Source of the DNA: Winogradskyella costae
Lineage (GTDB): Bacteria > Bacteroidota > Bacteroidia > Flavobacteriales > Flavobacteriaceae
Length of the DNA stretch: 64,000 nucleotides
Assembly: GCF_013403865.1 (NCBI RefSeq)
Contig: NZ_JABFDK010000006.1
Coordinates: forward strand, 150,867 to 214,866
Direction: 5' to 3'
Within the stretch, counting starts at the first letter, position 1. Each line of letters starts with the position of its first letter. The notes under the pieces were generated by a model. That model did not search any database and was not told where the DNA came from. It was given only the letters and a program-made list of their open reading frames with translations. Below are positions 55,400 through 64,000 of the stretch, piece after piece. Made by a program: the position numbers and the translations under genes.

Positions 55400-55930
55400 T
55401 TTTTTTTATTAATTTAGCGTAACAATTAATAATTAACATTGTTTTGTTTTGAATTTTATTTCAAATTAATGTTAAATTATAACTAGAGATTAGTTCTTTA
55501 AGTATTGAGGTAGTTTTTTGAGATTGCTTTACAACTTGTGTTTGCACAAGTGCTTGTAAAATGATCATGAAGCTTTATTAATTTAGCACACCATGTTGTA
55601 GGTTAAGTTAGTAAAGTGAAAAGCTCTGAAGAAGTAGTGGAATCGAAAGTGAACATGAAAAGGACGAGCAATGTATTAGGCCTAACATTCATTAATTTGA
55701 AGATTATAGGACAAACATCAAGAAAAACAAACCTAAGAAACAAAGTAATATCACGTCAATACATTTTGAAAGATATGAACAGTTTCGATTTGAAACAGAA
55801 ACACTTGAACCGAAAAGGATGTTGGCATTTGTCATACAGCTGAGTTAGTGGAAGCTAAATAGGATCATGTTAGTACTGTTTCCATGAAAGCCATGTCAGA
55901 GCAGTTTTACTGTAGTGATATGGCTTTTTG
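55400..55930 (+). ncRNA. Candidate structured non-coding RNA locus
   Basis: The 800-base gap between rplS and the pentapeptide gene lacks a convincing gene; the only open frame (55616-55843) is short and has no recognisable protein character. The DNA has several hairpins: a nested one at 55433-55475 (TTAACATT/AATGTTAA around TTTGAA/TTCAAA), one at 55528-55560 (TTTACAA-CTTGTG, TTTG loop, CACAAG, TTGTAAA), one at 55782-55796 (GTTTC/GAAAC), a long-range GAAACAG/CTGTTTC pair (55792-55798 with 55876-55882), and a terminator at 55887-55929. The strand is set by the terminator. It matches no tmRNA, RNase P, SRP or 6S landmark I could recognise. Confidence 0.45.
55887..55929 (+). terminator. Terminator closing the candidate ncRNA
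   Basis: AAAGCCATGTCA (55887-55898) pairs with TGATATGGCTTT (55916-55927) with one G-T wobble, enclosing a CAGT/ACTG mini-hairpin, and ends in TTTTT. No protein gene lies upstream within 600 bases, so it terminates something else. Confidence 0.7.
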
Positions 55931-56054
55931 TTTTAATTATAGCCACGACCTTCAAAAATGCTACGGATTTCTATAATTCTATCTTAACCTGATTAACATC
56001 ATTCTCTCTCTATTTTTTAAAATAATTTAAAACATTCTTTTTTTTAACCCTAAA

Positions 56055-56062
56055 TACTTTTG
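56055..56062 (+). promoter_or_regulatory. Bacteroidetes -7 promoter element before the pentapeptide gene
   Basis: TACTTTTG (TAnnTTTG), only 12 bases before the ATG at 56075, implying an almost leaderless mRNA. Confidence 0.5.
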
Positions 56063-56074
56063 TATTCTTGTAAA

Positions 56075-56650
56075 ATGAACTTACCTCTAATAGACGAGCA
56101 ACAGTATAAAAGGCAAGATTACACCACAAATCACCTAACCAAAGCAGAATACACAGACTGCACATTTACCAATTGTAATTTTGAGAATTCAGACCTTTCC
56201 AGTATTGTGTTTTCTGAATGCTATTTTATAGATTGTAATTTTAGTAATGCCAATTTAGCACTTACGAGTCTTGATACAGTAACATTTCATGGTTGTAAAA
56301 TTCTAGGGGTGTTATTTCAAAATTGTAATACATTTTTACTATCATTTAAGTTTATAAATTGCACACTAAATTTGAGTAGTTTTTATCAGTTAAAAATTGT
56401 ACGTACAACCTTTTCAAATTGTATAATGCATCAGGTTGATTTTACTGAAACTGATGCTAAATATGTCGTTTTTAGTGATTGTGATTTATACCAATCTATC
56501 TTTGACCGAACCAACCTTGAACATTCTGATTTTACTTCGGCATACAACTTCAATATTAACCCCAATTTAAATCAAATAAAACAGGCTACTTTTTCAAAAG
56601 AAAACATTTCAGGGTTATTAAGACCCTTTAATATCAAGATACTAGATTAA
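56075..56650 (+). CDS. Pentapeptide-repeat protein
   Basis: A 191-residue protein built of pentapeptide repeats A(D/N)LXX type, with the centre position mostly Phe or Leu (CTFTNCNFENSDLS, CYFIDCNFSNANLA, CDLYQSIFDRTNLEHSDF). It forms a right-handed quadrilateral beta helix. Length and single-run layout are like Qnr/MfpA-type proteins that mimic DNA, but that function is not implied by the fold alone. An unusual number of the repeats carry Cys. ATG at 56075 chosen over the TTG at 56060, which lies inside the promoter core. Confidence 0.88.
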   Translation: MNLPLIDEQQYKRQDYTTNHLTKAEYTDCTFTNCNFENSDLSSIVFSECYFIDCNFSNANLALTSLDTVTFHGCKILGVLFQNCNTFLLSFKFINCTLNLSSFYQLKIVRTTFSNCIMHQVDFTETDAKYVVFSDCDLYQSIFDRTNLEHSDFTSAYNFNINPNLNQIKQATFSKENISGLLRPFNIKILD

Positions 56651-56723
56651 ATAAGAACTTTAAGTGTTTATTTATCAATTTCTCAAAATTTGATACTGTT
56701 TAGTAGTAATCTTATACCCATAA

Positions 56724-59018
<2,295 letters not shown>

Positions 59019-59042
59019 TTAAGAGTATATAATTTTATGTTA

Positions 59043-59070
59043 AAAAAGCTTTCTTCGGGAAGCTTTTTTT
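59043..59070 (+). terminator. Rho-independent terminator of icd with UUCG loop
   Basis: AAAAAGCTTTC (59043-59053) and GGAAGCTTTTT (59058-59068) pair around a C(TTCG)G tetraloop, giving an extra-stable hairpin, then T's. Confidence 0.92.
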
Positions 59071-59165
59071 ATTCTTTTCAATTATTTTTAGTATTGTAAA
59101 TCAAATCGGTGTTCTTTTCGTAAAGAATTCACACTCCATCAATCAAATCACATCACTCATAACTT

Positions 59166-61541
59166 ATGATATTGACTCTCAAAAGAATACTTTTTCTTTT
59201 CTTATTGTGTCCTGTAATACTTCATGCTCAAGAAAATTTCACCCTTAGCGGAACAATAGCAGATAACCAAAGTAATGAAACTCTTATCGGAGTCAACATT
59301 ATTATTCCCGATCAGCAAACCGGGACTGTTACTAATGAGTACGGCTTCTACTCTATTACGTTGCCCGCTGGAACCTACGTTGTGCAAATAAGTTATTTGG
59401 GTTTTAAAACTATTTCTGAAACCTTAGTAATTAACAGCAATCTTACAAGAAATTATAAACTTGATGAGACAGCAGAAAGCTTAGATGAAGTTATAGTTAC
59501 TAAAGATATTGAAAAATTAAACATAAAAACTCCACAAATGAGTGTGAATTCTCTATCTATTAAAACGATAAAGAATATGCCAGTTGTATTAGGTGAAGTC
59601 GATGTTATAAAATCAATTACACTTTTGCCTGGAGTTACTAATGCTGGTGAAGGCTCTTCTGGTTTTAATGTTAGAGGTGGCGCAGCAGATCAGAATCTTA
59701 TTCTTTTAGATGAAGCCACAATTTTTAATTCATCTCATCTTTTTGGCTTCTTCTCTGTTTTTAATCCTGATGCAATTAAAGATATAAAACTTTATAAAGG
59801 TGGTATTCCTGCTAAATATGGCGGCCGTGTATCATCTGTCTTAGATATTTATCAGAAAGAAGGAAACAGTAAATCGTTTCATATGAATGGTGGTATCGGA
59901 TTAATTTCAAGTCGTTTATTGGCTGAAGGTCCCATTAAAAAAGACAAAGGATCTTTTTTAATAGGAGGTCGTAGCAGCTATGCTCATCTTTTCTTACCGC
60001 TATTTGATTTAGATAATGTGGCTTATTTCTATGATTTAAATGCAAAATTAAGCTACAATATCAATGATAATAACAATATTTACTTATCAAGTTATTTTGG
60101 TCGTGATGTATTTAAAATTTCCGATAGTTTCGAAAATTCATTCGGAAATTCCGTTGTAAACTTTAGATGGAATCATCTTTATTCAGATAAGATATTTTCT
60201 AATTTATCCGTTATTTATTCAGACTACTATTATGGACTACAATTAGGTTTTGTTGGTTTCGACTGGGTTTCAGGTATACGAAACTTTAATCTTAAATACG
60301 ATTTTAAACATTATATAAATAATAACTTTAAACTAGACTATGGTTTAAATAGTATGTACTACAAATTCAATCCAGGCGATATCAAACCGATAGACGACCA
60401 ATCTGGAATTAATCCGTTTAAGCTCATTGATAAATATGCCTTTGAAAATGCACTTTATATAGATGCTGAACATAAATTAAACGATAAACTCTCCATAAGT
60501 TATGGAGCACGTTTAAGTGTGTTTCATAGATTAGGACAAGATGAATTAAATATTTACGAAAATAATAGCCCACTAAATTTCAATACAGCTCTTGGTATTT
60601 ACGAAAAGGCCGATCCAATCGGAACAGATACGTTTAGTAGAAGTGATATTATAGAATCTTTTACAAATCTAGAACCGCGATTAGCGATAGCATACCAATT
60701 AAATGATAACTCATCTGTAAAAGCAAGCTATAATCGTATGAGTCAATACCTACATTTATTATCCAATACAAGTTCACCAACACCTTTAGACGTATGGACA
60801 CCAAGTGGAAAATACATTAAGCCGCAATTATTAGATCAAATCGCTGTTGGCTATTTTAAATCCTTTAATAATAATGCCTATTCTTTAGAAGTTGAAAGTT
60901 TTTATAAAACTATTCAAAATAGAATTGATTACATAGATGGTGCAGATTTAATTGCCAATAATGCTATAGAACAAATAATCCTTAATGGAGAAGGAAGAGC
61001 TTATGGTTTAGAGGTTTTATTCAAAAAAAATCAAGGAAAATTTACAGGTTGGTTAGCATATACACTTTCAAAATCAGAGCAGAGAACACCAGGAAGAACC
61101 GCTATCGAAACCGGAATTAATAATGGAGAATGGTACAACACACCATATGATAAAACCCACGACATCTCACTTACCGGAAATTACGAATTAAGTAAAAAAT
61201 GGTCATTTAGTTCTAATCTTATTTTTCAAACAGGTCAACCAACAACGTATCCTAACGGGCAATATCAATACAATGATATCACTATTCCTAATTATGAAGC
61301 GCGAAATTCAAGTAGACTTCCTTCCTATCACCGTCTAGATTTAGCTGTTAATTATAATCCAAATCCAGAAAGCACCAAAAATTTTAAAGGAGAATGGGTG
61401 TTCGGAATATACAATGTCTATAATCGAAAAAATGCAGCTAGTATTTCATTTAGTGAAAATAGAAACACCGGTGTTAATGAAGCTACACGTTTATCCATTT
61501 TTGGTATCGTACCATCATTCTCTTATAATTTTAAATTCTAA
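59166..61541 (+). CDS. TonB-dependent outer-membrane receptor
   Basis: A 791-residue outer-membrane transporter: signal peptide (to about 22, ILHAQ), carboxypeptidase-regulatory-like domain (about 25-110, LSGTIADNQSNETLIGVNIII), plug (about 130-235, FNVRGGAADQNLILLDEATIFN) and a 22-strand barrel ending in Phe (FSYNFKF). The substrate is unknown. The DUF4249 lipoprotein 3 bases downstream forms the usual receptor-lipoprotein pair; it is not a SusC/SusD pair, as the receptor is shorter and no SusD is present. Confidence 0.94.
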   Translation: MILTLKRILFLFLLCPVILHAQENFTLSGTIADNQSNETLIGVNIIIPDQQTGTVTNEYGFYSITLPAGTYVVQISYLGFKTISETLVINSNLTRNYKLDETAESLDEVIVTKDIEKLNIKTPQMSVNSLSIKTIKNMPVVLGEVDVIKSITLLPGVTNAGEGSSGFNVRGGAADQNLILLDEATIFNSSHLFGFFSVFNPDAIKDIKLYKGGIPAKYGGRVSSVLDIYQKEGNSKSFHMNGGIGLISSRLLAEGPIKKDKGSFLIGGRSSYAHLFLPLFDLDNVAYFYDLNAKLSYNINDNNNIYLSSYFGRDVFKISDSFENSFGNSVVNFRWNHLYSDKIFSNLSVIYSDYYYGLQLGFVGFDWVSGIRNFNLKYDFKHYINNNFKLDYGLNSMYYKFNPGDIKPIDDQSGINPFKLIDKYAFENALYIDAEHKLNDKLSISYGARLSVFHRLGQDELNIYENNSPLNFNTALGIYEKADPIGTDTFSRSDIIESFTNLEPRLAIAYQLNDNSSVKASYNRMSQYLHLLSNTSSPTPLDVWTPSGKYIKPQLLDQIAVGYFKSFNNNAYSLEVESFYKTIQNRIDYIDGADLIANNAIEQIILNGEGRAYGLEVLFKKNQGKFTGWLAYTLSKSEQRTPGRTAIETGINNGEWYNTPYDKTHDISLTGNYELSKKWSFSSNLIFQTGQPTTYPNGQYQYNDITIPNYEARNSSRLPSYHRLDLAVNYNPNPESTKNFKGEWVFGIYNVYNRKNAASISFSENRNTGVNEATRLSIFGIVPSFSYNFKF

Positions 61542-61544
61542 ATA

Positions 61545-62360
61545 ATGAAAAGATTAATATATATAAGTCTCGTTTTATCATTTTTAACCAATTGTGAAGA
61601 CGTAATTGATGTTGATTTAAACACCACAGACCCAAAATTAGTTATTGAAGCATCTATAAATTATTTCAAAAATACACTAGGGAACGACCAGAGCATAAAG
61701 CTTTCCTTGTCTGCACCTTTTTTCGATGATACTATCCCGCCTGCAAATGGAGCTTCAATTCAAATCACCGATACTGCTGGTAATATTTTTAATTTTATAG
61801 AAGAAAGTAATACAGGAATTTATAACAATAACACTTTTATTCCTATAATTGATGAAACATATACATTGGTAATAAACTATGATGGAGAAATTTATACAGC
61901 CACAGAAACATTAACATCTGTCGTACCTATAGATTATATTGAACAAAATAATGAAGGTGGCTTTTCCGGAGAAGATATAGAACTGAAAGCATACTATAAT
62001 GATCCTTTAGGAATTAATAATTACTACTTTTTCGAATTTATAAGTGATATTCCCGTAATACCAACGCTATCCGTTTATGATGATACATTCACTGATGGTA
62101 ACGAAATATTCGGCTTCTATACCGAAGAAGACTTAGAACAAGGTGATATTGTTACAATCAGAAATTACGGAATTTCTAGTCAGTTTTACGATTTCATGTT
62201 TATACTTCTTCAACAAGGAGGTGATTCGGGCGGTGGGCCTTTTGAAACACAACCCGCAACCATAAGAGGAAATTGTATTAACACAACAACCCCAGATAAT
62301 TTCCCTTTTGGGTATTTTAGACTATCAGAAGTAGATGAAGTTATTTACACTGTAGAGTAA
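61545..62360 (+). CDS. DUF4249 family lipoprotein, partner of the TonB receptor
   Basis: A 271-residue lipoprotein (MKRLIYISLVLSFLTNC, Cys17) with the DUF4249 start CEDVIDVDLNTTDPKLVIEA and beta-rich body. Such proteins are encoded directly after TonB receptors with a carboxypeptidase-regulatory domain and probably sit on the receptor at the cell surface, like SusD-type lids, but this has not been shown for this family as far as I know. Starts 3 bases after the receptor's stop. Confidence 0.9.
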   Translation: MKRLIYISLVLSFLTNCEDVIDVDLNTTDPKLVIEASINYFKNTLGNDQSIKLSLSAPFFDDTIPPANGASIQITDTAGNIFNFIEESNTGIYNNNTFIPIIDETYTLVINYDGEIYTATETLTSVVPIDYIEQNNEGGFSGEDIELKAYYNDPLGINNYYFFEFISDIPVIPTLSVYDDTFTDGNEIFGFYTEEDLEQGDIVTIRNYGISSQFYDFMFILLQQGGDSGGGPFETQPATIRGNCINTTTPDNFPFGYFRLSEVDEVIYTVE

Positions 62361-62562
62361 TATATTTTGTCCAGTATTCCCCACTTGTGGTGGGTCGCGT
62401 CATCCACTATATCTTTTTACTAACCACCAAGGTTTTATTATAATTGATTACGGATTAATCATATCTCAATCCATAGTAAGCTCTTATAGAATTTTGTAAA
62501 AAGGATGCCGTTACTACCGCTAATACAACCTATCCGCCAAATTTATTTCTTACCTTTAAGGC

Positions 62563-63375
62563 ATGACTTTTATAAAAACAACAGAGCAAGACTCTAACTA
62601 TAATAATCTCGAAAACATGTCTGTTAAAGAGATTATAAATTCTATTAACAAAGAAGACCATAGCGTTCCTTTAGCTGTACAGCAAGCTTTGCCACAAATA
62701 GAAGCACTTATTTCACAAATAGTCAATAAATTAAACATTGGTGGACGGCTTTTCTATATGGGTGCTGGCACTAGTGGAAGATTAGGAATTCTCGACGCTT
62801 CTGAATGCCCACCTACTTTTGGTGTTTCGCCTGATTTGGTAATTGGTATCATAGCCGGAGGTGATATTGCCATTCGAAAAGCAGTAGAAAATGCAGAAGA
62901 TTCTACCACACAAGGCTGGAAAGACTTAGAAGCTTATCATATTACAAAGCAAGATGTTGTTATAGGCATCGCGGCATCTGGTACAACACCATATGTTATT
63001 AGTGCATTAGAAAAGTGTAATGATAACAATATAGTAACTGGTTGTATAACCTGTAATCATAATAGTCCTTTATCTTTAACGGCTAAGTTTCCTATAGAAG
63101 TTATTGTAGGACCAGAATTCTTAACAGGAAGTTCAAGAATGAAAGCAGGTACAGCTCAAAAACTCGTTCTTAATATGATCACAACTACAGTAATGATACA
63201 GTTAGGTAAAGTAAAAGGAAATAAAATGGTAGATATGCAACTCAGTAATGATAAATTAGTGAATAGAGCTGTAAATATGATCATGACAGAACTTAATATT
63301 TCAGAACCAGAAGCATCACATTTATTGAGTAAATATAAAAACGTAAGAGAAAGTATTACCCATGGACGAAAATAA
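62563..63375 (+). CDS. murQ: N-acetylmuramic acid 6-phosphate etherase
   Basis: Cleaves the lactyl ether of MurNAc-6-phosphate to give GlcNAc-6-phosphate in peptidoglycan recycling. 270 residues with a SIS domain: MGAGTSGRLGILDASECPPTFG contains the catalytic Glu, then GIIAGGDIAIRKAVENAEDS, IGIAASGTTPYVISAL and TGSSRMKAGTAQKLVLNM. TACCTTTA upstream (near-consensus -7) suggests its own promoter. Overlaps the next gene by 14 bases. Confidence 0.95.
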   Translation: MTFIKTTEQDSNYNNLENMSVKEIINSINKEDHSVPLAVQQALPQIEALISQIVNKLNIGGRLFYMGAGTSGRLGILDASECPPTFGVSPDLVIGIIAGGDIAIRKAVENAEDSTTQGWKDLEAYHITKQDVVIGIAASGTTPYVISALEKCNDNNIVTGCITCNHNSPLSLTAKFPIEVIVGPEFLTGSSRMKAGTAQKLVLNMITTTVMIQLGKVKGNKMVDMQLSNDKLVNRAVNMIMTELNISEPEASHLLSKYKNVRESITHGRK

Positions 63376-63598
63376 TAGAACGGATAAAAGTATCTTAGCC
63401 AAAGGATTAAAACGATTAGGGATTTGCTTAGGACTAATGTTCGCAGGTCCAACATTAGTGCACTTAGCATTAGATAATAACGAAAAACCACTCTATATAC
63501 CGCTTCTTATTACAGCTTTTATACTCTGTATCGGAGCTATCCTTTTTTTATTCCTGGGTATTAATACTATTTTAGATAGTATATTTAAAAAGAAGTAA
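63362..63598 (+). CDS. Small two-helix membrane protein (DUF6095-like)
   Basis: A 78-residue protein with two transmembrane helices (about 20-36 and 47-70), flanked by basic residues. It overlaps murQ by 14 bases, so it is translationally coupled. I know similar small proteins next to murQ in flavobacteria (DUF6095), from memory. Function unknown. Confidence 0.75.
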   Translation: MDENNRTDKSILAKGLKRLGICLGLMFAGPTLVHLALDNNEKPLYIPLLITAFILCIGAILFLFLGINTILDSIFKKK

Positions 63599-63942
63599 AC
63601 GTATTTCATAGTTTGAATACTATTATAGTGAATAAAACATCACGGGTTACTTAATAGTAAAACTCATTCCTCAAGGACTCTAAGAAAAATACGACATCTA
63701 ATTTTTTTTTAAATTAACAATTGGATGTCATACATATTATTTGTCACAATCAAATTTAGAGAGTATTCTTACAAACTTAAACAAGATATAAAACCTAATA
63801 TTTAGTAAGTAGATTCGACACTGACTTATATTTAAAAGAGATACTAATTTTTCTGTTGAATACATTTCATTAAATCACTGTATATAGTTGACCAAGGTTG
63901 TTTAATCATTCAATTTCTAAGTTCCTTATAAATCAAAAGCAA
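63599..63942. other. Non-coding spacer before the rRNA operon end
   Basis: About 340 bases with no convincing open frame. GACATCTAATT (63693-63703) pairs with AATTGGATGTC (63719-63729) around a T-rich loop, one wobble, but no T-run follows on the plus strand so it is not a clear terminator. Nothing else is recognised. Confidence 0.4.
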
Positions 63943-63974
63943 AAAACCCTTACTAAATTAATAGTAAGGGTTTT
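63943..63974 (-). terminator. rRNA operon terminator
   Basis: AAAACCCTTACTA (63943-63955) is the exact reverse complement of TAGTAAGGGTTTT (63962-63974). On the minus strand it lies just downstream of the 5S rRNA end and runs into TTTTTT. Confidence 0.9.
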
Positions 63975-63979
63975 CAAAA

Positions 63980-64000
63980 AAGGCGGCGACCTACTCTTCC
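63980..64000 (-). rRNA. rrf: 5S ribosomal RNA, 3' end only
   Basis: The minus strand reads GGAAGAGTAGGTCGCCGCCT, the conserved 3' tail of Bacteroidetes 5S rRNA (helix V/I side). The rest lies beyond the window. With the hairpin terminator directly after, this marks the downstream end of an rRNA operon transcribed leftward. The exact 3' end is uncertain by a few bases. Confidence 0.85.

Noticed and set aside
55616..55843. A 75-codon open frame in the rplS-pentapeptide gap
   Set aside because: It has no recognisable domain, its start is GTG, and it overlaps hairpins of the candidate RNA. Composition looks like translated non-coding DNA.
61545..62360. SusD-like partner of the TonB receptor
   Set aside because: The protein is too short for SusD and has the DUF4249 start; the receptor is also shorter than SusC types.

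Overview
This window comes from the chromosome of a member of the Bacteroidetes, most likely a marine-type Flavobacteriaceae; the genus cannot be fixed from sequence alone. The evidence is strongly AT-rich DNA, genes without Shine-Dalgarno sequences, Bacteroidetes-type promoter cores (TAnnTTTG) just upstream of many starts, proteins ending in type IX secretion (T9SS) sorting domains, and typical neighbourhoods such as bamD-rpoZ-coaBC-DUF4835-recN, an RprX/RprY-like two-component pair, trmD near rplS, a TonB receptor paired with a DUF4249 lipoprotein, and a monomeric NADP isocitrate dehydrogenase. Nearly all of the window is vertically inherited core genome. I see no prophage, transposase, CRISPR array, tRNA or defence island.

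Layout: 1-2283 (+) is a truncated Xaa-Pro dipeptidyl-peptidase and a small lipoprotein; 2420-3061 (-) is pcm; 3374-13017 (+) holds a Gfo/Idh oxidoreductase, 3-hydroxyacyl-CoA dehydrogenase, a four-helix-bundle gene in a repeat-flanked unit, DUF1015, yggS, an exonuclease/GIY-YIG fusion with a non-standard start, a DUF3857 protein, a potassium channel and miaA. 13085-30428 (-) is a long block: two-component system, coaE, YbbR, glycosyltransferase, two tandem T9SS cargo paralogs, fabI, recN, DUF4835 (PorD-like), coaBC, rpoZ, bamD, and dapA with its partner. 30500-32176 (+) is a 5'-nucleotidase split into two genes. 32225-37103 (-) has a membrane protein carrying a G8 tract, ligA, a lipoprotein, prmC and an acetyltransferase. 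37153-40766 (+) is an LEA-like lipoprotein, ribD, a HAD phosphatase, an EamA transporter and a YigZ protein, followed by a convergent thioesterase.

41367-45466 (+) has dnaA, a low-molecular-weight phosphatase, a T9SS-exported sugar-dehydrogenase-like protein and an RsmI-like methyltransferase. 45473-49494 (-) is an envelope cluster (lysozyme-like protein, DUF2279, mltG, GNAT, dapF). 49668-63598 (+) holds a DegP/Q protease, a long-form GAPDH, a coiled-coil membrane protein, trmD, rplS, an 800-bp non-coding stretch with a candidate structured RNA, a pentapeptide-repeat protein, icd, a TonB receptor with its DUF4249 lipoprotein, murQ and a small membrane protein. The window ends in the 3' tail of a 5S rRNA on the minus strand, so an rRNA operon lies just outside.

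Functionally the genes centre on envelope biogenesis (BAM, T9SS, peptidoglycan turnover, DAP pathway), cofactor synthesis (CoA, riboflavin), translation and replication. The items most worth a second look are the structured non-coding locus at 55.4-55.9 kb, the exonuclease gene whose conserved N-terminus has only ATT as a possible start, the inverted-repeat-flanked four-helix-bundle unit with an in-frame stop, the G8 tract in a membrane-protein gene, and the tandem T9SS cargo genes that share leader, C-terminal module and terminator.
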